64,000 nucleotides of DNA from CAZMZW01 sp963802275 (GTDB lineage Bacteria; Chloroflexota; Anaerolineae; Anaerolineales; Anaerolineaceae), in NCBI GenBank assembly GCA_963802275.1, contig CAWDIB010000001.1, forward strand, positions 1 through 64,000, given 5' to 3'. The notes below the pieces were generated by a model, which saw nothing but the letters and a program-made list of their open reading frames with translations, had not been told where the DNA came from and searched no databases. Positions 46,025 through 54,382 of this stretch are shown here, piece after piece (the first letter of the stretch is position 1; each line of letters opens with the position of its first letter). The position numbers and the translations under genes are program-made.

Positions 46025-48001
46025 ATGCATAAGACGTTCCTTCTTTTCATCGTCGTCATCCTTTCAATCAGTACAGCATCGTGCGGGGGTACGCCAACCA
46101 TCAGCCCAACATCCGTGACACCGCCCTCTCTCCCAGCCATGTCGCAGTTGACCATTCGCCCAGGCGCGGAAGTTAACAGCGGCTACCTTGCGATCGATTC
46201 CGGCGGCGACATGGATACATTACTGGTGGATGGCGCTCGTAAGACCGGGAACGGCACCGCCCTCCCGGCAACCGACGGTAACACGATGGTTGATTCATTC
46301 ATGCAGTTCAACGTAGAGGACAATGCCTTGCTGGAAGGCTGGCCCACCACTAGCGTACGCATCGACATTGAATATCTCGACCAAGGTGTGGACACCTTCA
46401 CCCTTCAGTACGATGCTGTGAGTGGTGGTCCCTTTGGCGATGGTCGCTACCTTGAGAGCCGCTTGGTGGTCAAGACCGGAAGTGGCCAACACCTGACAGC
46501 AACCTTCGTCTTCAAGGATGTCTACTTCGGCAACCGCGATAACGGCGCCGATTTTCGCATCGACGACAGATCGGACGGAGCGGAGACTATCCGTAAGGTG
46601 GCGGTGACGATCCTGCCCGCACCCACGCTCATCAACGTGGATGACTGCGGCGGTAACCCATATGATAACTTACCCGACAGCATTGCCATTCAGAAGTGCG
46701 TCAACTCAGCGATGATCGGCGATATCATCCTGTTCACTTCCGGCGAGAACTCGCCCGGCTACAAGGGCTACCTGATCGACCGCACGATCTTTATGAACGA
46801 GCAGAGTGCGCGCGCCTATCTCTCTTTCACCTCCACCGACCCATCCAATCCAGCGCTGCTTAAGGCGACCGCAGACCTGAAGGGCTTTGTCATGAAACTC
46901 TATGCGTTCTCGCGTCTCGGCGACGATGCCAGCATAGACTTCATCACCGTCAGCGACCTGCACCTGGACGGCAACCGGGCTGAACGCACCTGCGTGGGGA
47001 TGGATGGCATTGCCAACGGGGTGGATGACAACTGGGGCTCGTGGCTGCCGGAATGCAGCGATGACTGGAATTCCGCGTGCTTGCCGGGCACACTCAACCT
47101 CTTTGGTGCGATAGACTGGAATGATCCTTCGCAAAATTACTCTGCGCATCCGGAACGCTGGAACTATGGACACCTGGTCCAGAATGTGCACATCACCAAC
47201 ACTGAGTGCGGCACGGCATTGGGGCTGAGCGGCGCAGGCAGCGTGATCATAAACAATACCATTGAGACCGCTGGTGACCATGTCCATGCCCCTGGATGCA
47301 CCAACACCGACGAGGCCTTTGAGTATGGCGACTGGTCAGACGGCATAACTTTTGCAGGACCAGGACACCTGGTGATGAACAACACGGTCGTCGACCCTTC
47401 TGATATCGGCATCGTCCACTTTGGCGGACGTCACACGGTCATTCGCGCGAACACAATCCGGGTATCGCCAGGCAATTACGGGGCATTCGCCGGGATCGCC
47501 ATCCACCCATTCAGCCTGGGCGATATATCCTTTGGACAGGTGACCGGCAATACGGTGGTCAGTCAGGGCGATAAGATCTGCGGCAATTTGCATGCGGGCA
47601 TCGATATTGGAACGCACATGTGGGGAGGTTCTTGCGAATACAACCAGGTCACTCCGACGATCGGGAACTCCACCTGCTCGCTGGAGCCGAAGCCACCTAA
47701 AGGGTCACCCTGTCTGTGGGGCGAAAAATGCCAAATATGGGCTTCGGTTGCTATGCCTGGATCCATCTACCTCTTGACAGGAAACAATGTGACCGGTGCA
47801 CACATCAACTACCTGGTGGAGGGTCTGGACCTGGTGGGCAGCCTGATCGAGGAAGGAAACACGAGCACATCACCACGCATGAGCGATTGGGAGGCAGCCC
47901 ACCTCGGCTGCGACGGTATTTTCTGGGGAGCGCTGGACAAGGTGGCGCACCATCCTATCCTGCCTGGTTGGACGAACAAGCGGATTCACTGCGAACGATG
48001 A
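46025..48001 (+). CDS. Secreted parallel beta-helix lipoprotein
   Basis: 658 residues. ATG 46025 follows AAGGAGGTGAGCCC, giving the lipoprotein leader MHKTFLLFIVVILSISTASC. Residues 45-190 form a beta-rich domain (RPGAEVNSGYLAIDSGGDMD). From about residue 200 the sequence shows right-handed parallel beta-helix rungs: VSDLHLDGNRA, VQNVHITNTECGTALGLSGA, GHLVMNNTVVDPSDIGIVHF, HTVIRANTIRVSPGNYGAFA and ITGNNVTG-like steps. This fold occurs in pectate lyases, carbohydrate epimerases and surface adhesins; catalytic residues for a named family were not found. Isolated gene between repeat-rich regions. Confidence 0.75.
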   Translation: MHKTFLLFIVVILSISTASCGGTPTISPTSVTPPSLPAMSQLTIRPGAEVNSGYLAIDSGGDMDTLLVDGARKTGNGTALPATDGNTMVDSFMQFNVEDNALLEGWPTTSVRIDIEYLDQGVDTFTLQYDAVSGGPFGDGRYLESRLVVKTGSGQHLTATFVFKDVYFGNRDNGADFRIDDRSDGAETIRKVAVTILPAPTLINVDDCGGNPYDNLPDSIAIQKCVNSAMIGDIILFTSGENSPGYKGYLIDRTIFMNEQSARAYLSFTSTDPSNPALLKATADLKGFVMKLYAFSRLGDDASIDFITVSDLHLDGNRAERTCVGMDGIANGVDDNWGSWLPECSDDWNSACLPGTLNLFGAIDWNDPSQNYSAHPERWNYGHLVQNVHITNTECGTALGLSGAGSVIINNTIETAGDHVHAPGCTNTDEAFEYGDWSDGITFAGPGHLVMNNTVVDPSDIGIVHFGGRHTVIRANTIRVSPGNYGAFAGIAIHPFSLGDISFGQVTGNTVVSQGDKICGNLHAGIDIGTHMWGGSCEYNQVTPTIGNSTCSLEPKPPKGSPCLWGEKCQIWASVAMPGSIYLLTGNNVTGAHINYLVEGLDLVGSLIEEGNTSTSPRMSDWEAAHLGCDGIFWGALDKVAHHPILPGWTNKRIHCER

Positions 48002-48487
48002 CAAGTTCATGCTCAACCAGCGCGAAAATTTTTGGGAACCAGGTGGTTCTGTAACGGAACAAACCCACGAATGGCTGGTGTAATGGTTAATACGTGCAGG
48101 ACCTGTTTATTTTTCTTCTCAGGAGTACCTGGTTAGAAATTTGTTCTACTACTGCAGAGTCGTCCGTAAAGGAAATCCCGATTTAGGCGGCGCCCACGCC
48201 GCCGTCTCTTTCAGTTGTTACCCTGAGCGTTAGCGAAGGATCCCCCACCCGTTGTCACCCTCGAGTGAAGCGATGGGTCTCTCTTGGTCAATCGAAAGAT
48301 TCTTCACCTGAAGCAGCCCGCGATGGCAGCCGCGCGCGCGGTTCACCGGCAGGGGTGACACTTGTGGGAAAAAGAACATTCGCCCCGTCAGGATCGGGCT
48401 GCAGGAAGCATCTTTTGGCGTTGGCGCCGGGTGGCTGGTGCGGAAAAGCTCCATGAAATTGGAAAAGAGCTTCTGTTTATTTTGCTA
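48002..48487. repeat. Intergenic region with REP-like element
   Basis: A REP-like unit (TTACCCTGAGCGTTAGCGAAGG ... TGTCACCCTCGAGTGAAGCG) is at about 48217-48275, followed by a GATTCTTCACCTGAAGC end. A 13-base weak tRNA-like stretch at about 48072-48110 was considered and not accepted. No gene is supported. Confidence 0.6.
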
Positions 48488-48949
48488 TTACTTCCTCTCC
48501 GCAAGTGCCTGTGTGATGTCTTTCACCCGGTGATAGGTGATGTGACTGGCCAGGTCGTTGGGCCATTCGGGGTGACGGTCTTTGCCGCTGAACCAGTCAT
48601 CCGGGGCAGCGCGCAGGGCGGTGAGCACATCCGCGTGTACCTGGTGGTGCCAGGCGAGCACCTCCCGCGGGGAGCGGTCGCGCCAGCGCAGGTAGATGAG
48701 GCGGTTGCCATCCGTCCAATTGAGACCGCGCTCTTCGGGTGGGCGCCGTTCACGGCGGATGGAGCGGATCACATCCGCTTTCCAGTGGGTGATGTGGGCT
48801 AGGGCGTCCTTCACCGTCCAGGGGTCCTTGCTTTCCGGGCGCGGTACGGGGCACTGCAAGTCAGCTTCGCTCAGGCCGGTGACGAGCTGGTCCAGCAGGT
48901 CGAAATCCTCGACGGCACGCTGGATGACTTCTTCACGGGTGTGGCGCAT
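48488..48949 (-). CDS. DinB/ClbS-like protein
   Basis: 153 residues: MRHTREEVIQRAVEDFDLLD, then WTVKDALAHITHWKADVIRS with the histidine that starts the metal site in the DinB fold, and a later GRDRHPEWPNDLASHITYHRVKDI-type segment containing two more histidines. Four-helix DinB-like enzymes include thiol transferases and colibactin-resistance hydrolase ClbS/DfsB, to which the W-x3-D-x-L-A-H pattern is closest. A role in neutralising reactive compounds is inferred. It stands alone. Confidence 0.7.
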   Translation of the reverse strand: MRHTREEVIQRAVEDFDLLDQLVTGLSEADLQCPVPRPESKDPWTVKDALAHITHWKADVIRSIRRERRPPEERGLNWTDGNRLIYLRWRDRSPREVLAWHHQVHADVLTALRAAPDDWFSGKDRHPEWPNDLASHITYHRVKDITQALAERK

Positions 48950-49310
48950 GGAGTTGGTTGCCTCCTGAATGGTTCATAAGTGATTATATATGGGTTCTAT
49001 TACTGTTTCAAGCCGTAGGTGGCGCAGCCAACAGCGAGCGCAGCGGTGCTTTGCCCCTGACGCTGTCTACACCGTTGTCAGCCTGAGTGAAATGAAGGGT
49101 CTCAATTTTGCACCAGAGATTCTTCGCGCCTACGGCGTCATGCCCTGCACATGAGCGGCAGGAAGCCGCTCTGTGCGGGTATCTACGCACCCAGCTCTTG
49201 CAGGGTGCTGCGAGAATGACAATGGAGAAAAAGCTAGTTCAGCATGACAAATTCGTTATCACCCTAGTATTATGCTATTTCAGTATGCTGCTAGAATCCT
49301 GTGCTCTGAA
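48950..49310. repeat. Intergenic REP-like and hairpin element
   Basis: At about 49072-49222 a REP-like unit contains TGTCAGCCTGAGTGAAATGAAGGG, a hairpin GAGCGGC/GCCGCTC, GGGTATCTACGC, and a hairpin at 49187-49208 (arms GCACCC/GGGTGC) followed by TGCGAGAATGACA. It is in the opposite orientation to the block at 1921. No gene is supported. Confidence 0.75.
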
Positions 49311-50147
49311 TTAATCCTCCAGCTCGATGACCGTTCCCGCCGGGCAGGGCTGCGCGTCCCTGCCGAAAGCCTGTTGCAAGGCAGCAATGGCTTCCTGACC
49401 GGTGCAGTGGTTGAGGTAATAGCGCATACCGGGGAAGTGGCTGCCCAGTTCGCGGATGACATGGCGCAGCGCTTTACCTTCGGCGCTCATCAGGTGCGTC
49501 CCGCCCATGACGGTGGTGATGGGTTCTTTGAAATCCGCTTTCACCTGCCACAGCGTATTGAGCAGACCGGCATGGCAGCAGCCGCAGATGAGCACCAGGC
49601 CGCGGCTGGTTTTCAACACCAGCGAGAGGTCATCCCGGTAGGGGTCGGGCTGCCATTGCTCGCCAACCTTGACGAAATGGTTGCTGCTGCGCCCTTCCGC
49701 TTCAGCGCGCTGGCGGATCTCGCCGGTGGTCCACAACCCCGGCAGCACTTCTGTCGCTTCTTCGCGCAGGATCAGCTCAAATTGTGCTTCGATCTCCGCG
49801 CGGCTCTGGCTGAATCCGACCGGGCGGTATTCACCATTCTTTAGTGAGTAGCGCACGCGGAAAACTTCCGGGTGGGCAAACAATGGCATTTTTTTCTCGC
49901 GGCGGGGGAGGGCGGCGAGTCCGCCGGTGTGGTCATAATGGGAATGGCTGATGACCAGCGCGGCGATCCTGCCCGCATCCAAGCCGAGCTGGTTCATATT
50001 ATGTGTCAGCACTTCAGCGCTCATGCCAGTATCGAGCAGGGCGACTCCGCTACCGGTCTCGATCCAGAAGGAAAGTCCGTGCTCGACTTTCAGTTTCGAA
50101 CCCGCCGGAGCGGTGTCATTGGCGACACAGATGATGCTGGTAAACAT
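49311..50147 (-). CDS. MBL-fold metallo-hydrolase
   Basis: 278 residues. The zinc signature HSHYDHTGG (residues 68-76) and further ligands in GCCHAGLLN and GGTHL are present, as in the metallo-beta-lactamase fold subfamily often annotated near NifX/MinD-ATPase clusters and related to RFA-phosphate synthase-like enzymes of folate-type pathways. Specific substrate is unknown. GGAGG lies 8 nt before ATG 50147. The gene heads away from the DUF364 gene's end by 63 bases in the same direction and may belong to the metal module. Confidence 0.85.
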   Translation of the reverse strand: MFTSIICVANDTAPAGSKLKVEHGLSFWIETGSGVALLDTGMSAEVLTHNMNQLGLDAGRIAALVISHSHYDHTGGLAALPRREKKMPLFAHPEVFRVRYSLKNGEYRPVGFSQSRAEIEAQFELILREEATEVLPGLWTTGEIRQRAEAEGRSSNHFVKVGEQWQPDPYRDDLSLVLKTSRGLVLICGCCHAGLLNTLWQVKADFKEPITTVMGGTHLMSAEGKALRHVIRELGSHFPGMRYYLNHCTGQEAIAALQQAFGRDAQPCPAGTVIELED

Positions 50148-50210
50148 ATCGACATCCTCCTTCTTTGATATCTAAAAAACTCGGCGGCACAACATGCAAG
50201 TTATTGTGGT

Positions 50211-50945
50211 TCAGTTCCAGTCTTCTTTTTTCATGGTCAGCAGGCGCACGCCCTTGACCTGTGGCAGGCTGGCGGCTTGTTGAATGGTGAGCACGGCTGC
50301 TTCCTCATCTACTACCCTCGCGCCAGACAGGAAGTGAATGCCGTGCTGGAAAAGCAGCGGTGAGAGCGGCGTTGAGGGCCCGAGGACCATGACCCTGGCG
50401 TGGGGCGGGCAGAGAGCCAGCAAATCCGGCAGGCTGTGGTTGACAAAAGCCGTGCCGGTGATGGCGACCACGTCCGCCTGCGGGATGAAGGTGCGCGCTT
50501 CCTCTTCTGCGTGTTCCCCGGAAGCCGGCTGTTTTTCGATCACCCAGCAGTGACGCGTATGCGGTTGGATTTTTTTTACAAAGGGAAAGTGCCCCACCAC
50601 CACCAGGTTCTTCCCTTTGCTCTCGCGGGCGATGACCTCGGCTGCGTTCACCTCGGTCAGGCGGGTTCCATCCAATTCGAGCAGCGAATTGATGGCGGCC
50701 ATGCCGAGGCCGGCTTCCAGGGTATTTTCAGATAATACCCAGCCGGCCAGCTCCTGGGCGCTCTTGAGATGAAGTGTGCCCACATCACGCACGCGGGATT
50801 CGCCATGGGGACCTTCAGCCTGGATGGTGGAGCTGAGGCCGCAATAGCGGCTGGCAACCAGCGTCCAGTGCAGCCCCACGACCACCCTCCTTATAGGGAT
50901 GGGTTCTTCAGGAAGGTTGTCAAGCAGCAGCTTGAGAAGGTGCAT
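50211..50945 (-). CDS. DUF364/DUF4213 putative heavy-metal chelation protein
   Basis: 244 residues. The N-terminal region RRVVVGLHWTLVASRYCGLS and the later NLVVVGHFPFVKKI, then DVVAITGTAFVNHSLPDLL, and VMVLGPSTPLSPLLFQHG match the Rossmann-like DUF364 domain with its preceding DUF4213 domain, which has been proposed to bind heavy metals or precorrin-like ligands. Molecular function is unproven. It lies 20 bases after the ZIP gene on the same strand, so a role in the same metal pathway is inferred. Confidence 0.8.
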   Translation of the reverse strand: MHLLKLLLDNLPEEPIPIRRVVVGLHWTLVASRYCGLSSTIQAEGPHGESRVRDVGTLHLKSAQELAGWVLSENTLEAGLGMAAINSLLELDGTRLTEVNAAEVIARESKGKNLVVVGHFPFVKKIQPHTRHCWVIEKQPASGEHAEEEARTFIPQADVVAITGTAFVNHSLPDLLALCPPHARVMVLGPSTPLSPLLFQHGIHFLSGARVVDEEAAVLTIQQAASLPQVKGVRLLTMKKEDWN

Positions 50946-50965
50946 GGTCTTTATGGATAGTGGGA

Positions 50966-51865
50966 TCAGACGTTGAACAATGCGGAAAGGATGAAGACGA
51001 ACATGGCGCCGAGGATGATGCCAATGGCGGTGAAATGCTCGTGACCGTATTCGCGGGCAGTGGGGATGAGCTCATCCAGGGTGATGAAGACCATGACCCC
51101 GCCGGCGAAGGCCAGCGCACCCGGTACAAGATTTTGAAATGAGACAAGGAACAAACTGGCCAGCAGGGCGCCGACCGGTTCAGCCAATCCGGATAAAAAT
51201 GCAATGCGGAAGGCATCCCAGCGGCAAATGCCGCCCTTGCACAGGGGCAGGGCGGTAGCCAACCCCTCCGGGATGTTGTGGAGCAGGATGGCGATGGCGA
51301 TAAAAAGACCGAATTTGGGATTGAGCAGGTACCCGGCGCCAACGGCAATGCCTTCGGGCAGGTTGTGCAGGGTGATGCCGATGGCGAGGAAAAGACCGGT
51401 GTTGACCAGACGCGCGTCATACGGCTGGTCCTGGTGACGGCGCATCCAACGCGAACCGTGCCGGCCTGAATGGCGCGGGTGTTGATCACAAGGGGTGGGA
51501 CTGTCTGGTGATGATCCGCGAATCTCTTTTTCACCAAAGCGGATGTGGGGCGTAAAATGGTCCAGGATGAACATGAAGGTGGCACCGATGCCAAAGCCGA
51601 TGGTGGCGGTCCAGGGTCCGGCCAGCTCCCAGGCCTCGTTGACCAGTTCAAGGAAAGAAAGGGTGATCATCACTCCGGCGGTGATGCCCATTAATAGCCC
51701 ATAGGAGCGGCGACCCGGGCGGCGCAAAATGGCAATCAGACCGCCCAGCCCGGTGCCCATGCTGGCCATCAGACTGAGAAGGAGGATGTTAATGAGTTGA
51801 TTAGAGGTAGCGATTTTGTGACTGCCTGGTCGAAGGATTTCTTCTAGTATAAAACCATTTGCCAA
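50966..51865 (-). CDS. ZIP-family metal transporter (first copy)
   Basis: 299 residues with about eight membrane helices. The metal-path motifs TLHNLPEGIAVG and LLHNIPEGLATAL are intact. A cytosolic loop near residues 125-150 is rich in His and Arg (PRHSGRHGSRWMRRHQD), typical of ZIP transporters for Zn2+ or Fe2+ uptake. The start at 51865 is a TTG that overlaps the end of the radical-SAM gene by 65 bases; a start at an internal ATG would cut into the first helix. Metal specificity cannot be told from sequence. Confidence 0.85.
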   Translation of the reverse strand: MANGFILEEILRPGSHKIATSNQLINILLLSLMASMGTGLGGLIAILRRPGRRSYGLLMGITAGVMITLSFLELVNEAWELAGPWTATIGFGIGATFMFILDHFTPHIRFGEKEIRGSSPDSPTPCDQHPRHSGRHGSRWMRRHQDQPYDARLVNTGLFLAIGITLHNLPEGIAVGAGYLLNPKFGLFIAIAILLHNIPEGLATALPLCKGGICRWDAFRIAFLSGLAEPVGALLASLFLVSFQNLVPGALAFAGGVMVFITLDELIPTAREYGHEHFTAIGIILGAMFVFILSALFNV

Positions 51866-52769
51866 AATGGAGTGTTTTTTTGATTAGATTTGAGGAAATA
51901 AGATCACTGACGACAGCCCAGTCCGCGCCGGCGCGGGCGAGCATATTCTTTAGCGCTTCCTCCTGGATGGGGTGCACAGCGCTGATGCTGAGGATATCAT
52001 CGCGGATGTTGCCTGTTGAACGGAAATCGGTTTCCTCCAGGTCAAACAGAATATCGAGGAAAGAGATTTTGGCAGAAATAGTTTGCAGGATTTCCCATAG
52101 CACGGACGGGCTGGGAGGTTTAACCCAGGTTTCAACCGGCGGGCGTATTGGGATGGAGAGCCAGGACTTCAAGGGCTGCAGCTCAAGCAAAAAGTCCGCC
52201 AGGGCTTGAATGGCGCCAAGGCCATCATTGAGCCCCTCAACGAGCAGCGTCTCGGTCACCAGGGCTGCCTGGAATTTTTGGCGAAATACGAGCATACCAG
52301 CCAGGATGGATGACAGTGAAAGACGGCCATGCGGACGGTTGACCTTGCGCCAAATCTTCTCCTGCAAGGCGTCGACCTTGAGAGAGACCCAGTCCGCCTC
52401 GAGCAGCTCCTCCTGCACGTCTGCGCGGTCAATCAGCGAGCCATTAGAAATGACAGCCACCGGGTAGGAAAATTTGTGCAATTCGCGAATGAGTCTGCCA
52501 AGGTTGATATCCAGGGTCGGTTCACCGTCCGGCACCAGCGTCAGGTAATCAATGGATGCTCCGGCTTTAAGGCTGGCGGAGATTTTCTGATCAACCTCGC
52601 TGATGATCTCCTGGATTGGATAGAAAGCCCTTCTTTCAATGGTCATGCTGCTGGTGGCACCAACCTGGCAATACACGCAGGCATAACTGCAGTTTTTAGG
52701 GGGGATGTGGTTGATGCCCAGACTGCTGCCCAAACGGCGGGAGGGGATGGGACCAAATACGAGTGCCAT
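51801..52769 (-). CDS. Radical SAM protein
   Basis: 322 residues from ATG 52769 (MALVFGPIPSRRLGSSLGIN). The [4Fe-4S] motif is CSYACVYC (CxxxCxxC) after INHIPPKN; DGEPTLD follows, the typical radical SAM GGEP-like segment. The PSRRLGxSLG opening and VFGPIP occur in a family of stand-alone radical SAM proteins of unknown substrate, some annotated as wyosine-like or glycyl-radical-activating-like enzymes. It lies between two ZIP genes, which suggests it uses or modifies a metal-related substrate. The C-terminus has a helix-turn-helix-like region (HPIQEEALKNMLARAGADW). Confidence 0.85.
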   Translation of the reverse strand: MALVFGPIPSRRLGSSLGINHIPPKNCSYACVYCQVGATSSMTIERRAFYPIQEIISEVDQKISASLKAGASIDYLTLVPDGEPTLDINLGRLIRELHKFSYPVAVISNGSLIDRADVQEELLEADWVSLKVDALQEKIWRKVNRPHGRLSLSSILAGMLVFRQKFQAALVTETLLVEGLNDGLGAIQALADFLLELQPLKSWLSIPIRPPVETWVKPPSPSVLWEILQTISAKISFLDILFDLEETDFRSTGNIRDDILSISAVHPIQEEALKNMLARAGADWAVVSDLISSNLIKKTLHFGKWFYTRRNPSTRQSQNRYL

Positions 52770-52776
52770 GGCAGCT

Positions 52777-53514
52777 TCAACCACCCTTGGAGAGGGCAAT
52801 GAAAATTGCGATGAGGATGCCGGCAGCCAGCGATAGCAGCGAATAACTCCTGTTCTCTTTTTCCACCGCTGGCAGCAAATGGGTGGCACCGACATACACC
52901 AGGGCACCGGCTGAAACGGCCAGCAGGTTTCCCAGTAATGTACGGCTGATCTGGCTGATGAGGGGGAATGAGATCAAAGTACCCAAAGGTGTAGTTACGG
53001 CGGCGGCCAGGATGGAATAGAGAATGGATTTTTTCCTGGAAACACCGGCTTTTTGCAGCAGCAGAAAGGTGACCACCCCCTCGGGAAATTCATGCAGTAC
53101 CATGCCAATGGCAGCCAGTATGCCAGTGAAGATGCTGACATTGAAGGTCACTGCATAAATGATGCCATCGATGAAGGAATGCAAACCTATGCCGATCATG
53201 GGGATGATGCCGGTGCTCAGGTTGTCGCATTGACGCTCGCCGCAAATAAAGGCGTTGATAAAACGGTTGAAGATGTAAAGCCCCATGAAACCCGCCAAGA
53301 GGAAAAAGGGTGCCTGATCATTCATGCTGAAGGATTTGGGAATGATGTGGATGAAGGACACGGAAATGAGCACCCCGGCGGCAAAGCTCATAAAATAGAC
53401 CACATTACGGTTGCCCCATTTGGCGTATTTACTGATGATGTAAATACCGGCCATGTTGACCAGGCAGGAAATCAGGCTTGCCAAAAAAACTGCCCAAAAT
53501 GTATTAGTGATCAT
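52777..53514 (-). CDS. ZIP-family metal transporter (second copy)
   Basis: 245 residues with about eight helices. ZIP signatures are GIGLHSFIDGIIYAV and GMVLHEFPEGVVTFL, with His and Glu/Asp metal ligands. It differs clearly from the first copy (HSFID versus HNLPEG), so the two are distinct subfamilies, not a recent duplication. It ends 7 bases before the radical SAM start, indicating one transcript. It starts at ATG 53514. Confidence 0.85.
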   Translation of the reverse strand: MITNTFWAVFLASLISCLVNMAGIYIISKYAKWGNRNVVYFMSFAAGVLISVSFIHIIPKSFSMNDQAPFFLLAGFMGLYIFNRFINAFICGERQCDNLSTGIIPMIGIGLHSFIDGIIYAVTFNVSIFTGILAAIGMVLHEFPEGVVTFLLLQKAGVSRKKSILYSILAAAVTTPLGTLISFPLISQISRTLLGNLLAVSAGALVYVGATHLLPAVEKENRSYSLLSLAAGILIAIFIALSKGG

Positions 53515-53585
53515 TGCTTTACCTATTTTTTTGACAGTTTTTCAAATCAATTCCAACTTTGCAAATAATCGGCAGAAGCACAAAA

Positions 53586-54032
53586 TCAGTCGTAGGCAAT
53601 GCGGGTGGCTTCATCCACCATGGTTGCTTCCAGGATGGGATCCCATTTCTTTGCATCCTGCCAGGTGCCGAGTTTGGTGTGCATGTTGAGGTATTTCTGG
53701 GGGATGGGATGGGTTCCCAGCACCACGGGGACGTTGTATTTCTTTTCCAGGAAATCCTTGAAGGTGTCAAGGAAGGGGCAGGGCGGATATCCCACCAGGA
53801 GGCCGGTGGCGAGATGGATCACCTGGGCGCCGTTCTTGATCATTTCCTCCCCGGCATATTCCACGTTGCCGCCCGGGCAGCCATCGCAGGTGGTGTACCC
53901 GACCAGTTCCACTTCATCCCCGCCATAGCGGGCAAAGGCGCCTTCTTTATTGCGCATTGCCCGCAGGCATTTCCCGCCGGCACAGGTGTGATAGCGGTCA
54001 CAAATGATGATCCCGATCTTTATTTTTTCCAT
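53586..54032 (-). CDS. CGGC-domain cysteine-rich protein
   Basis: 148 residues. The CGGC domain is evident from CDRYHTCAGGKCLRAM and GYTTCDGCPGGNVEY, with a further cysteine at GYPPCPFLD. The domain is predicted to bind a metal or an Fe-S cluster through these cysteines; nothing is proven. It is upstream of the second ZIP gene by 71 bases and downstream of the DUF59 gene. Confidence 0.85.
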   Translation of the reverse strand: MEKIKIGIIICDRYHTCAGGKCLRAMRNKEGAFARYGGDEVELVGYTTCDGCPGGNVEYAGEEMIKNGAQVIHLATGLLVGYPPCPFLDTFKDFLEKKYNVPVVLGTHPIPQKYLNMHTKLGTWQDAKKWDPILEATMVDEATRIAYD

Positions 54033-54079
54033 GATTTTTTCCTTTTGTAATTATGCTGATTCGGCCAATTTTCACATCC

Positions 54080-54382
54080 TTATTTTTCCAAAGGACTATT
54101 TAACATTCGGTTAAGTGTGACAGCCTCAATATGGTCGACCACTGTTATTTCCTGGGCGGTTACACCATCCAGTTGCTTGATGGATTGCCGGATGCTTAAA
54201 CCGATCAGCAGGGCAACCGGGCACTGCGGCGAGGAGGGCTGGATGGTGTAGCGGACTTTTCCATCCGGTTCTATTTCCAGGTTTCTGACAAGCCGCATTT
54301 CAAAGATATCCAGACCCGTCTCAGGGTCCAGGATGGTTTTCAATTTTTGATTGATGGCTTCCCGAAGGTCATTGGCGTTCAA
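54080..54382 (-). CDS. DUF59/MIP18-type Fe-S assembly protein
   Basis: 100 residues. Core features are NQKLKTILDPETGLDIFEM (the family DPE motif) and SPQCPVALLIG, containing the conserved cysteine, similar to SufT/PaaD/MIP18 domains. Members assist maturation of Fe-S proteins. Its ATG overlaps the stop of the MinD-ferredoxin gene by 4 bases, so it is translationally coupled to an ATPase able to carry clusters. Confidence 0.88.
   Translation of the reverse strand: MNANDLREAINQKLKTILDPETGLDIFEMRLVRNLEIEPDGKVRYTIQPSSPQCPVALLIGLSIRQSIKQLDGVTAQEITVVDHIEAVTLNRMLNSPLEK

Noticed and set aside
48072..48135. tRNA-like stretch (GGCTGGTGTAATGGTTAATAC with following AT-rich sequence)
   Set aside because: It resembles a D arm, but no anticodon arm, T arm or matching acceptor could be folded.
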